DNA of 64,000 nucleotides from CAWFKS01 sp963816435 (GTDB lineage Bacteria; Pseudomonadota; Alphaproteobacteria; Rhizobiales; Rhizobiaceae), in contig CAWFKS010000012.1 in NCBI GenBank assembly GCA_963816435.1, forward strand, positions 285,277 through 349,276, written 5' to 3'. This document shows positions 29,371 through 39,040 of this stretch, piece by piece (the stretch's first letter is position 1; every line of letters begins with the position of its first letter). The notes beneath the pieces were generated by a model, which saw only the letters and a program-made list of their open reading frames with translations, was not told the origin of the DNA and did not search any database. The translations under genes and the position numbers were made by a program.

Positions 29371-30349
29371 TCAGCTGGCGCGGCGCGGGATTGCCTGCGC
29401 GATCGCCTCGAGCGCGGCCGGCCTGATCGTCATGTCGACATGCCCCATGCCGGGTACGAGCCTGACTTCGGCCTGCGGCCGCGTCTCGTGCACGGTGCGG
29501 GCATATTCGGCCGAGGCGAAGACCTCGTCCTTGTCGCCGGCCAGCAGCGTGATCGGCGCCGGCACGTTCTTCAGGAGCGTTTGCGTGTCCTGCGGATTCA
29601 TGGCGAGCAGCAGCCGGTGCGAATAGCGCGGCGTCAGGTCGGCGCCGTCGCCGGCAGCGAACACGATCACCGGCAGCGAGTCGAAGGCGTGGATGCCAAG
29701 CTGGTTGAGGATGGTCAGGCCGATCATGCGCGGGATGTCGGGATGCGCCCATTTGTCGGCGCGCGCGTTTGGGTTGTCTGCCGTGCTGGAGGCCGCCTTG
29801 ATGCCGAGCATCGGCGACACCAGCAGCAGCTCCGCGATGCCGCCGGCATGGCCCTGGCCGGCAGCGTTGAGCGCCAGCCCGCCGCCGGAGGAAAAGCCGA
29901 GCAGCGTCACCGGCAAGCCGGGATGCTGGCTCGGCGATGAAGGTCAGCATGTCCTCGACGTCCTCGGCCGGCTGCGCGACCGAGGCCGCGTCCCCGCGCT
30001 TGCCGGTCTCGCCATGGCCGCGAATGTCGATGGCGTAGGCCGCGACCCCGTCCTTCGCCAGCGCCTCCGCAAGCACATGCAGGCTGCGGCTGTTGGCCGA
30101 GGACCCGTGCAGCAGCAGTGCGGCGGCGTTGGCATCGGCGGCGGGATAGAAACGGTAGGCGATATTGGAACCGTCGCGCGAGGGATGCGCCGCGAGATCC
30201 GGCAGTGTGCTGTAGTCGACATCGGCAAATGGCGAGGTGATGGAGGCCATGCTTGCCGGCTTGTGTGCGACCGGCCACGCCACCAGGCCTGCCACGACCA
30301 CCACCGCGGCGGCCGCGAAAACGACGAGAATAGTCATGAATTTCTTCAT
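29371..30349 (-). CDS. Membrane-anchored alpha/beta hydrolase, frameshifted
   Basis: The N-terminus (MKKFMTILVVFAAAAVVVVAGLVAW) is a membrane anchor or signal. The core has ALLLHGSSANSRSLHVLAEAL and IDIRGHGETGKRG, then the frame breaks at an extra G near 29928 and resumes as QHPGLPVTLLGFSSGGGLAL with the nucleophile elbow GFSSGG; Asp in LAGDKDEVF and His in GMGHVDM complete a triad. The restored protein has about 325 residues and would act in the periplasm on a lipid or ester. The substrate is unknown. It is convergent with aglK. Confidence 0.78.
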
Positions 30350-30529
30350 CGGAATGGACAGTTCGTTGGGGGGAAGGGAATACTATGGCCGACTGGCGGC
30401 GTCCACGAAGTGTAGCACGCCGTTGCGAAGCGTGAAGCAGCGAAGTTGACGGCGGTGCGGCGCATCGCGCATCATCGTTTCTCCCAATTCCGGGCCGCCC
30501 CAACAATCCCGTCAAAGGCGAACTTGCGG

Positions 30530-31954
30530 ATGAGCGACGCTGAAATCGGCCTGATCGGGCTCGGAACGATGGGCTCGAACCTTGCTCTCAACATTGCCGA
30601 GAAGGGCCACCGCATCGCGGTGTGGAACCGCACCCATGCGCGAACGACGGAATTCGCGGCCGAGGCTGGCGAGCTCGGCGAGCGCATAGTGCCCTGCGAG
30701 ACGCTGGAGGAACTGGCCGCGGCGATCCGGCCGCCGCGCCCGGTGATCCTGATGGTGCCGGCCGGCGCCCCGGTCGACGAGCAGGTCGCCGCGCTGAAGC
30801 CGCTGCTTTCGGACGGCGACATGGTCATCGACGCCGGCAATGCCGACTTCCGCGACACGATGCGCCGCTTCACCGAATTCGAGGGCACCGGCCTCGTCTT
30901 CGTCGGCATGGGCGTGTCGGGTGGCGAGGAGGGCGCGCGCCACGGTCCCTCGATCATGGTCGGCGGCACCGAAGAGGCCTGGCAGCGCATCGAGACGCTG
31001 CTCACCGACATCTCCGCCAAGTTCGAGGACGAGCCGTGCGTGGCGCTGCTCGGGCCCAACGGGGCGGGCCATTTCGTCAAGACCATCCACAACGGCATCG
31101 AATATGCCGACATGCAGATGATCGCCGAGGTCTACGGCGTGCTGCGCGACGGCTTCGGAATGGCGCCGGCCGAGATCGGGCAGGTCTTTTCGAAGTGGAA
31201 CGACGGTCGGCTCAATTCCTACCTGATCGAGATCACCGCCGCGGTGCTGGCCGCCGAGGATGCCGACACGGGAAAGCCGATGGTCGACATCATCCTCGAC
31301 CGCGCGGGGCAGAAGGGCACCGGCCGCTGGTCGGTGATCGAGGCGCAGCGCATGGGCGTGCCGGCAACCGCCATCGAGGCGGCCGTCGCCGCCCGCAGCC
31401 TGTCGGCGCTGAAGGGCGAGCGCCAGGCCGCCGAGGCGCTCTACGGCGCCGCCCAGCCCTCGTCGGGCAGCGAAATCGCCAACATCGTGGCCGAGCTGGA
31501 GCTGGCGCTGCTCGGCGGCAAGATCGCCGCCTATGCGCAGGGCTTCGCGGTGCTTAAGGCCGCCTCCGACGAGTTCGGCTGGAACCTGCCGATGGCGACG
31601 ATCGCGCGTATCTGGCGCGCCGGCTGCATCATCCGCTCGCAGTTTCTGGGCGAGATCGCCGCCGCCTTCGAGACCGGGGAGGCGGTTGCCAACCTGCTTG
31701 TGGCACCTGCTTTCGTCGAGATGATGAAGGGCGCCCATCCGGCACTGCGCGTCACGGTCGGGCGCGCCGCGCTGGCCGGCCTGCCGGTGCCGGCACTTTC
31801 GGCCGCACTGGCCTACTTCGATTCCTACCGGCAGGCGCGCGGCACCGCCAATCTGATCCAGGCGCAGCGCGACTTCTTCGGCGCGCACGGCTTCGAGCGG
31901 GTCGACAGCGAGGGCGGCGGCTTCCACGGCCCGTGGGGCATCGGCTCCGGCTGA
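30530..31954 (+). CDS. gnd: 6-Phosphogluconate dehydrogenase (decarboxylating)
   Basis: The start is set at ATG 30530 (MSDAEIGLIGLGTMGSNLAL); the longer frame upstream is not conserved. The 474-residue product has the NADP Rossmann motif GLGTMGSN, MGVSGGEEGARHGPSIMVGG, GAGHFVKTIHNGIEYADMQMIAEVYGVLRDG (catalytic Lys in HFVKTIHN), DRAGQKGTGRW and a C-terminal tail rich in Gly. It converts 6-phosphogluconate to ribulose 5-phosphate in the pentose phosphate pathway. It is convergent with the LacI-type regulator gene and lies next to the pentoside cluster. Confidence 0.93.
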   Translation: MSDAEIGLIGLGTMGSNLALNIAEKGHRIAVWNRTHARTTEFAAEAGELGERIVPCETLEELAAAIRPPRPVILMVPAGAPVDEQVAALKPLLSDGDMVIDAGNADFRDTMRRFTEFEGTGLVFVGMGVSGGEEGARHGPSIMVGGTEEAWQRIETLLTDISAKFEDEPCVALLGPNGAGHFVKTIHNGIEYADMQMIAEVYGVLRDGFGMAPAEIGQVFSKWNDGRLNSYLIEITAAVLAAEDADTGKPMVDIILDRAGQKGTGRWSVIEAQRMGVPATAIEAAVAARSLSALKGERQAAEALYGAAQPSSGSEIANIVAELELALLGGKIAAYAQGFAVLKAASDEFGWNLPMATIARIWRAGCIIRSQFLGEIAAAFETGEAVANLLVAPAFVEMMKGAHPALRVTVGRAALAGLPVPALSAALAYFDSYRQARGTANLIQAQRDFFGAHGFERVDSEGGGFHGPWGIGSG

Positions 31955-31979
31955 GGAAAGCCGGAAGGGCGGGAGGCGC

Positions 31980-33050
31980 CTACTCGGCCGCCTGCCGCGC
32001 CGCCGTCACGCCCATCTCGACGCCCTGCGGCACGTCGATCGTGTTGAGCTTCGCCACGTCCTCGCCGGCGATCGCCGCCATCACCAGCCGCGCCAGGTCT
32101 TCGCCGGCATGGCGGAAATCCTCGGTGATCGTGTGGATCTGCGGCCTGAAGAGCTGCAGGATGTGGGTCGACTGTTTCGACACCACGTCGACGTCGCGGC
32201 CGACGACGAGGCCGGCGTCCTCGATACCGGCGACCAGCGCCAGCGTGGCTGCGGCTGCCGAGGAAACGAACCCGTCGGGCCGCGGCTCGCGCCGCATCAT
32301 GCGCGCGACGTGCGAGCGTATCTCTTCCATCGTGTTGTCGATGGTGATCGCCGTCAGCGGGTGGTCGGCAGCGCCGGTCTCGGCCAGCCCGTCGGCGAAG
32401 CCGTCCACCGTGTGCTGGTGGTAGGTCAGCGTCAGCGGCGGGGCGAGCAGCGCCAGCCGCTTGCGCCCCATGCCTGCCAGTGCGTGAACCGCCTGCACTG
32501 CGAAGGCGTGGTTGTCGAAATCGTTGAACGGGTGGACGACGCCCATGTCGGTGCGCCCGTGGGTGGCGAACGGCAGGCCCTGCTCCAGCAGGTAGCGCAC
32601 GCGCGCGTCGTTGGGCTCGGTGCGCGAGAAGATGACGCCGTCGGCCGATTCCGTCTCGACGACATAGCGCACCGGTGCCAGCGGGTCCTTGCGCCGCGAG
32701 TAGGGCGTGACGATCAGATGGTAGGGCGTGCCGGCGAGGCTGCTGCTGATGCCGGAGATGATGTCGGAGATGAAGCCCATCAGCTGTTCGTCGGTGTCGA
32801 GGATCAGCGAGATGACGTTGGTCTTGCCGGTCCTCAGCCTGACGCCGGCGCGGTTCGGCCGGTAGCCGACCTGGCGCGCGACGAGCTGCACGCGCTTGCG
32901 CGTCTCCACGCCGATGTCGGGCGCGTCCTTCAGCGCACGCGACACCGTGGTCACGCCCAGCCCGGTCATGAAGGCGATCGTCTTGAGCGTCGGGCGGCCC
33001 CCCGAAGGCGCCTGCTCCGTGGCGCGGCCCTGGCCGAGTTTCTTCTGCAT
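31980..33050 (-). CDS. LacI-family transcriptional regulator of the sugar operon
   Basis: The DNA-binding head RPTLKTIAFMTGLGVTTVSRALKDAPDIGVETRKRV with hinge QLVARQVGYRPNRAGVRLRTGKTNVISLI is followed by a periplasmic-binding-like effector domain (DGVIFSRTEPNDARV, FDNHAFAVQAV). I take ATG 33050 (MQKKLGQGR) after GAGGG; ATG 33086 with AAGGA upstream is a possible start, giving 368 rather than 356 residues. A palindrome CTGnAACGTTnCAG lies upstream of this gene and again before the divergent ABC operon, which points to autoregulation and control of that operon. Confidence 0.9.
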   Translation of the reverse strand: MQKKLGQGRATEQAPSGGRPTLKTIAFMTGLGVTTVSRALKDAPDIGVETRKRVQLVARQVGYRPNRAGVRLRTGKTNVISLILDTDEQLMGFISDIISGISSSLAGTPYHLIVTPYSRRKDPLAPVRYVVETESADGVIFSRTEPNDARVRYLLEQGLPFATHGRTDMGVVHPFNDFDNHAFAVQAVHALAGMGRKRLALLAPPLTLTYHQHTVDGFADGLAETGAADHPLTAITIDNTMEEIRSHVARMMRREPRPDGFVSSAAAATLALVAGIEDAGLVVGRDVDVVSKQSTHILQLFRPQIHTITEDFRHAGEDLARLVMAAIAGEDVAKLNTIDVPQGVEMGVTAARQAAE

Positions 33051-33130
33051 TGCCCTCTTCCGCCCGCTGTCGCCTTGCGATGGCATACAGCGCTGTTCCT
33101 TGTGACTCCACCCCGCCCGGAAAACAAGAG

Positions 33131-33144
33131 CTGCAACGTTACAG
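33131..33144. promoter_or_regulatory. LacI-type operator upstream of the regulator gene
   Basis: CTGCAACGTTACAG is a palindrome (CTGnAACGTTnCAG) with the central CG typical of LacI-family operators. Reading leftward, a TAAAAT (-10-like, complement of 33145-33150) abuts it, so binding would block the regulator's own promoter. Confidence 0.75.
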
Positions 33145-33394
33145 ATTTTACGCGTTGAATTTGGCGAAGCAGCGGGTCGAGCCGGCCCGATAGCACTGGC
33201 GGGCGAGGCTGGGTGCCGTCGCGGCAAACCTCATATCGCGTTGCGAAAGCCTTGCGAATCAGCGGCTTGGGCGACCTTTTGCCGCATAAATGGTGCGTTG
33301 CAGCACGAAAACTTCGCACCTGCATCGGGTTTGGGCGGCGGGACGCATTTTGTTCGGGCCACGAAAAAAATTGCCCGCACGCGCAATCGACATG

Positions 33395-33423
33395 TTGCGG
33401 TACCGTCTTCCTTCCCCTAGTCT
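33395..33423 (+). promoter_or_regulatory. Probable sigma-70 promoter of the sugar operon
   Basis: TTGCGG and TAGTCT are separated by 17 bases and lie 38 bp before the binding-protein start codon. The operator at 33430-33443 begins 7 bases after the -10 box, where a repressor would stop initiation. Confidence 0.5.
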
Positions 33424-33429
33424 GGCTTA

Positions 33430-33443
33430 CTGTAACGTTTCAG
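33430..33443. promoter_or_regulatory. LacI-type operator in front of the sugar ABC operon
   Basis: CTGTAACGTTTCAG matches the same CTGnAACGTTnCAG pattern as the site at 33131-33144, about 300 bp apart. The two sites could allow looping by a tetrameric regulator. Confidence 0.75.
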
Positions 33444-33460
33444 TTTTCAGGGAGGAAACT

Positions 33461-34702
33461 ATGTCATTCAGGCTGAGGACCGCTGCGCTCGCGGCGACGG
33501 TCGCATTCTTCTCGAGCTCGGCGATGGCCACCGATCTCGAGGTCACTCACTGGTGGACGTCGGGCGGCGAGTCCGCGGCCGTCGCCGAACTCGCCAAGGC
33601 GTTCGACAATGATGGGCACGGCGACCACTGGGTCGACGGCGCCATCGCCGGTTCGGGCGGCGTCGCCCGTCCGATCATGATTTCGCGCATCACCGGCGGC
33701 GACCCGATGGGCGCCACCCAGTTCAACCACGGCCGCCAGGCCGAGGAACTGGTCCAGGCCGGCCTGATGCGCGACGTCACCGACCTCGCCAACAAGGAGC
33801 ACTGGGCCGACGTCATCGGCGACAAGAAGCTGCTCGCGTCCTGCACCCTCGACGGCAAGATCTACTGCGTGCCGGTCAACATCCACTCCTGGCAGTGGCT
33901 GTGGCTCAACCGTCACGTCTACGAGGACAACGGCCTCGCCGTCCCGACCAACTGGGACGAGTTCGTGGAGTCCGCGCCGAAGCTGCGCGAGAAGGGCATC
34001 ATCCCGCTCGCCATGGGCGGCCAGCCCTGGCAGTCGTCGGGCGCCTTCAACGTCATGGCCGCGGCACTTGCCGGCGTCGACGATTTCATGAAGGTCAACA
34101 AGGACCACGACGCCTCGGTCGCGGCCGGGCCGTCCTACGCCAAGGTGTTCAAGGCGGCCGCCGACGCGCGCGACTTCGCCAAGGGCTCCAACGTGCAGGA
34201 CTGGAACCAGGCCACCAACCTGGTGATCACCGGCAAGGCCGCCGGCCAGATCATGGGCGACTGGGCGCAGGGCGAGTTCCAGGTGGCCGGCAAGGTCGCC
34301 GGCGAGGACTATGACTGCCTGCCCGGGCTCGGCACCAACCCGATCGTGTCGACCGACGGCGACGCCTTCTACTTTCCCAAGCTCGACGATCCGGAGAAAT
34401 CCGAGGCCCAGCTTCGCCTCGCTTCGGTGATGTTCTCCAAGGACACGCAGGTCGCCTTCAACCTGAAGAAGGGCTCGATGCCGATCCGCACCGACGTCGA
34501 CCTCGACAAGGCGAACGCCTGCATGAAGAAGGGCATCGCGCTGCTCAAGGAAGGCAAGATCCTGCCGTCGACGAACCAGCTCCTCAGCCCCGACACGCAG
34601 GGCCAGATCGAGGACCTCATGACGCAGTTCTGGTCGAGCGACGAGATCAGCGCGGAAGAGGCGCAGAAGCGCTACGCCGACATCATCGGAAGCGCCGACT
34701 GA
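33461..34702 (+). CDS. Sugar ABC transporter substrate-binding protein
   Basis: GGAGG lies 6 bases before ATG 33461. The signal peptide ends SSSAMA, and the mature protein begins TDLEVTHWWTSGGESAAVAELAKAF, typical of cluster-B sugar-binding proteins related to the glucose/mannose type. The total is 413 residues. VNIHSWQWLWLNRHVYEDNGL and AAGQIMGDWAQGEF are landmarks. It delivers a sugar or short glycoside to the two permeases downstream; the GH43 enzyme in the operon suggests a xyloside or arabinoside (inference). Confidence 0.87.
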   Translation: MSFRLRTAALAATVAFFSSSAMATDLEVTHWWTSGGESAAVAELAKAFDNDGHGDHWVDGAIAGSGGVARPIMISRITGGDPMGATQFNHGRQAEELVQAGLMRDVTDLANKEHWADVIGDKKLLASCTLDGKIYCVPVNIHSWQWLWLNRHVYEDNGLAVPTNWDEFVESAPKLREKGIIPLAMGGQPWQSSGAFNVMAAALAGVDDFMKVNKDHDASVAAGPSYAKVFKAAADARDFAKGSNVQDWNQATNLVITGKAAGQIMGDWAQGEFQVAGKVAGEDYDCLPGLGTNPIVSTDGDAFYFPKLDDPEKSEAQLRLASVMFSKDTQVAFNLKKGSMPIRTDVDLDKANACMKKGIALLKEGKILPSTNQLLSPDTQGQIEDLMTQFWSSDEISAEEAQKRYADIIGSAD

Positions 34703-34718
34703 TCCTCCAGAGCGAAAG

Positions 34719-34745
34719 CTGCCGGCCCGGTCTCCGGGCCGGCAG
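34719..34745. promoter_or_regulatory. Intercistronic hairpin after the sugar-binding protein gene
   Basis: A perfect 12-bp inverted repeat (ctgccggcccgg/ccgggccggcag) with a 3-base loop lies 17 bp after the stop, without a T run. Such structures often protect the binding-protein mRNA and lower expression of the downstream permeases. Confidence 0.6.
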
Positions 34746-34844
34746 ACGATCTGCTGACGAGGGACCGGCGGCCCCGACCAGTCTCCGCGCGAGCGAGGAC
34801 GGGGCGCGCCGACGCCGGAAACCCGATCGAGGAGGCTTCCCGTC

Positions 34845-36221
34845 ATGGCCCAGACCATCGACACCGGCATGATCAGCGGCGAGGTATCGCCCGCCCGGCG
34901 ACAATGGGAGCCGTGGCTCGTCGGCGGCGTCGCCGTCGGCCTGCTTCTGCGTCTCGGCATGCTGCTGGGGCTGGCGGCCGTGTTCGACGGGCTCGGCGCG
35001 GCCGGCGACTGGATCGTCGAGGGCCTGCCCTGGCTGGGTCTGGCGGTGGCGGCCGTCGCGCTTTTATTCATCGTGGCCGGCCTGCCTGCCGGCCTGACGC
35101 TGCGGCGCAACCGGCTGCGCGGCAACGTCATCGGCTGGACCATCGGCGCCGTGGTGCTTCTCGTGCTCGATTTCCTGGGGCCCCAGGTCGAACCGGCCCT
35201 CGGCTTCCTCGGCCGCTCCGCCGAAATCCTCGTCGAATTCTGCGGCCATCACGGGCTGTTCATCGCCGTGGCGCTGCTGCTGATCGCCGGCGGACTGGCG
35301 GCCAGCGGCTCCAGCGGGCAGCTGCTGACGCGGCCGGGCATGGTCGAGCGCGTCTGGTCGCTCAACCTGACCGCCAAGATCGCCGCCGTGCCGATGATGC
35401 TGGTGGCGCTCGGCGTGTTCACCGGCGGCACGATCTGGACCGTCGTCTACTCCTTCACCAACTCCAAGCTGCTGCCGCGCGCCAAATGGGTGGGGCTCGA
35501 GCAGTACGACCGGCTCTGGTCCACCGACCGCTGGAACATCTCGATCGAGAACCTCTTCATCTACGGCGTCCTGTCGCTGGTGTTCTCGCTGGTCATCGGC
35601 TTCATCCTCGCCGCCCTGCTCGACCAGAAGGTGCGCTTCGAAAACACCTTCCGCACCATCTTCCTCTATCCGTTCGCGCTCTCCTTCATCGTCACCGGCC
35701 TCGTCTGGCAGTGGATCCTGAACCCCAATTTCGGCGTCCAGCACGTCGTGCGCGCGATGGGCTTCACCAGCTTCACCTTCGACCCGCTCTACAACCAGGA
35801 CATCGTCATCTACGGCATCCTGATCGCCGGGCTGTGGCAGGGCACGGGGCTGATCATGTGCCTGATGCTGGCCGGCCTTCGCGGCATCGACGAGGACATC
35901 TGGAAGGCGGCGCGCGTCGACGGCATCCCGATGTGGAAGACCTACGTCTTCATCGTCATCCCGATGATGCGCCCGGTCTTCATCACCACGCTGGTGCTGA
36001 TCGCGAGCGGCATCGTGCGCGTCTACGACCTCGTGGTGGCGCAGACCAGCGGCGGCCCGGGCATCGCCTCGGAGGTGCCGGCCAAATACGTCTACGACAA
36101 GATGTTCCTCGGCCAGAACCTGGCGCAGGGCTTCGCCGCCTCCACGATGATGCTTCTGGCCGTGCTGGTGGTGCTGATCCCGTGGGCCTATCTCGAATTC
36201 GGAGGCAAGCGCCGTGGCTAA
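34845..36221 (+). CDS. Sugar ABC transporter permease with extended N-terminal membrane region
   Basis: The 458-residue protein is about 150 residues longer than a typical MalF-like permease. The canonical core starts near residue 178 (IAAVPMMLVALGVFTGGTIWTVVYSFTNS) and contains EDIWKAARVDGIPMWKTYVFIVIPMM (EAA loop). Before it there are about four additional hydrophobic segments (roughly 24-48, 62-84, 95-115 and 137-155). GAGGAGG precedes ATG 34845, and the extension is in frame and codon-consistent. It pairs with the permease encoded at 36214 (8-bp overlap). Confidence 0.87.
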   Translation: MAQTIDTGMISGEVSPARRQWEPWLVGGVAVGLLLRLGMLLGLAAVFDGLGAAGDWIVEGLPWLGLAVAAVALLFIVAGLPAGLTLRRNRLRGNVIGWTIGAVVLLVLDFLGPQVEPALGFLGRSAEILVEFCGHHGLFIAVALLLIAGGLAASGSSGQLLTRPGMVERVWSLNLTAKIAAVPMMLVALGVFTGGTIWTVVYSFTNSKLLPRAKWVGLEQYDRLWSTDRWNISIENLFIYGVLSLVFSLVIGFILAALLDQKVRFENTFRTIFLYPFALSFIVTGLVWQWILNPNFGVQHVVRAMGFTSFTFDPLYNQDIVIYGILIAGLWQGTGLIMCLMLAGLRGIDEDIWKAARVDGIPMWKTYVFIVIPMMRPVFITTLVLIASGIVRVYDLVVAQTSGGPGIASEVPAKYVYDKMFLGQNLAQGFAASTMMLLAVLVVLIPWAYLEFGGKRRG

Positions 36222-37155
36222 CGTCGGAACGATCAACCTCGCCGGCGCCAGCGCGGACGCCGCGGCCCCGGCAATGGAAGGCCCGCACGGGCCGCGGCCG
36301 CGCCCGGTCCTGTCGCGCCGCAACATCATCCTCTACGGCGTGCTCTTCGTCGTGGCGGCCTACTACCTGCTGCCGCTCTACGTGATGATCGTCACCTCGC
36401 TGAAGGGCATGCCGGAAATCCGGCTCGGCAACATCTTCTCGCCGCCTGTCGAGATAACCTTCCAGCCGTGGGTGAAGGCGTGGGCTGAGGCCTGCACGGG
36501 CCTCAACTGCGAGGGGTTGAGCCGCGGCTTCGGCAACTCGGTGCGCATCCTCATCCCTTCGGTGATCCTGTCGATCGCGATCGCCTCGGTGAACGGCTAC
36601 GCGCTCGCCAACTGGCGTTTCAAGGGTGCCGACATCTTCTTCACGATCCTGATCTTCGGCGCCTTCATTCCCTATCAGGTGATGCTCTACCCGCTGGTCA
36701 TCATCCTGCGCGAGATGGGGCTCTACGGCACGCTGACCGGGCTGGTGCTGGTGCACACCGTGTTCGGCATGCCGATCCTGACGCTGCTGTTCCGCAATTA
36801 TTTCACGGCCCTGCCCGAGGAGCTGTTCAAGGCGGCCCGCGTCGACGGCGCCGGCTTCTGGGGCATCTACTTCAAGATCATGCTGCCGATGTCGCTGCCG
36901 ATCTTCGTCGTCGCCATGATCATCCAGGTGACCGGCATCTGGAACGACTTCCTGTTCGGCGTGGTCTACACCAAGCCCGACACCTACCCGATGACCGTGC
37001 AGCTCAACAACATCGTCAACTCCGTGCAGGGCGTGAAGGAATACAACGTCAACATGGCGGCCACCCTGCTGACCGGGCTGGTGCCGCTCGTCATCTATTT
37101 CGTTTCCGGCAAACTGTTCGTGCGCGGCATCGCCGCCGGCGCGGTGAAGGGGTAA
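36214..37155 (+). CDS. Sugar ABC transporter permease (MalG type)
   Basis: A GTG start (MANVGTINLAGAS) overlaps the preceding gene by 8 bp. The 313-residue protein has one membrane segment at about 42-64, then the core with ELFKAARVDGAGFWGIYFKIMLPMSLP as the ATPase-contact loop. A Cys-bearing periplasmic segment (EACTGLNCEGLSRGFGNS) lies before the second membrane segment. It is the second half of the inner-membrane channel. Confidence 0.9.
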   Translation: MANVGTINLAGASADAAAPAMEGPHGPRPRPVLSRRNIILYGVLFVVAAYYLLPLYVMIVTSLKGMPEIRLGNIFSPPVEITFQPWVKAWAEACTGLNCEGLSRGFGNSVRILIPSVILSIAIASVNGYALANWRFKGADIFFTILIFGAFIPYQVMLYPLVIILREMGLYGTLTGLVLVHTVFGMPILTLLFRNYFTALPEELFKAARVDGAGFWGIYFKIMLPMSLPIFVVAMIIQVTGIWNDFLFGVVYTKPDTYPMTVQLNNIVNSVQGVKEYNVNMAATLLTGLVPLVIYFVSGKLFVRGIAAGAVKG

Positions 37156-37159
37156 TCGA

Positions 37160-38242
<1,083 letters not shown>

Positions 38243-38283
38243 CGCGGTTCGGCTCCCTCCTGCCTGCACAGAATGGATGACAC

Positions 38284-39030
38284 ATGGACTGGTCGTTTCA
38301 ACTCTACAACGCCCGCAATTTCCAGCCCTGGGACAAGGTGATCAAGATGATCGCCGGCCTCGGCTTCAAACAGGTCGAGGGCTTTCCGGGCGTCTACGGT
38401 GACGCCGCCGGCATCCGCGCCGAGCTCGACCGGAACGGCCTGACGATGCCCACCGGGCACTTTCCGCTGGACATGCTTGAAAACGATTTCAGCAAGGCGA
38501 TGGATATCGCCGACACGCTCGGCGTCGAGCTGATGATCTGCCCGCATATCGGCCCCGACCAGCGCGCTGCCGACGAAGCCGGCTGGCGCTCCTTCGCCCA
38601 CAGGCTGGCGGCGATCAACGACGCCTGCGGCAAGGCGGGCAAGGGCTTCGCCTGGCACAACCACGATTTCGAGTTCCGGCCGCTCGTCGACAGCACCGTG
38701 CCGATGCGTGTCATCCTCGACGCCGCCCCCGAGATCGGCTGGGAGATGGACGTCGCCTGGGTGGTGCGCGGCGGCAGCGATCCGCTCGCCTGGATCGACG
38801 AATACGCCACGCGCATCGTCGCCGCCCACGTCAAGGACATCGCCCCGCACGGCCAGAACACCGACGAGGACGGCTGGGCCGACATCGGCCACGGCACGAT
38901 GGACTGGCCCTATCTGATGAAGGTGCTGCGCGAGAAGGCGCATTCGAAATACTTCGTCATGGAGCACGACAACCCCAACGACATCGAGCGGTTCGCCTCC
39001 CGCTCGATGGAAGCCGCCAAGAAGTTCTAG
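38284..39030 (+). CDS. Sugar phosphate isomerase/epimerase-like TIM-barrel protein
   Basis: The 248-residue product belongs to the xylose isomerase-like TIM barrels (AP endonuclease family 2): FQLYNARNFQPWDKVIKMIAGLGFKQVEGFPGVYG, FAWHNHDFEFRPL, EIGWEMDVAWVVRGGSDPLAWIDEY and FVMEHDNPND. The Glu/His/Asp metal ligands of the family are visible (VEGF, HNHD, MEHD). Such proteins next to Gfo/Idh/MocA dehydrogenases isomerise or cleave keto-sugars and inositols. The specific substrate is unknown. Confidence 0.82.
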   Translation: MDWSFQLYNARNFQPWDKVIKMIAGLGFKQVEGFPGVYGDAAGIRAELDRNGLTMPTGHFPLDMLENDFSKAMDIADTLGVELMICPHIGPDQRAADEAGWRSFAHRLAAINDACGKAGKGFAWHNHDFEFRPLVDSTVPMRVILDAAPEIGWEMDVAWVVRGGSDPLAWIDEYATRIVAAHVKDIAPHGQNTDEDGWADIGHGTMDWPYLMKVLREKAHSKYFVMEHDNPNDIERFASRSMEAAKKF

Positions 39031-39040
39031 GAGACTGGCA

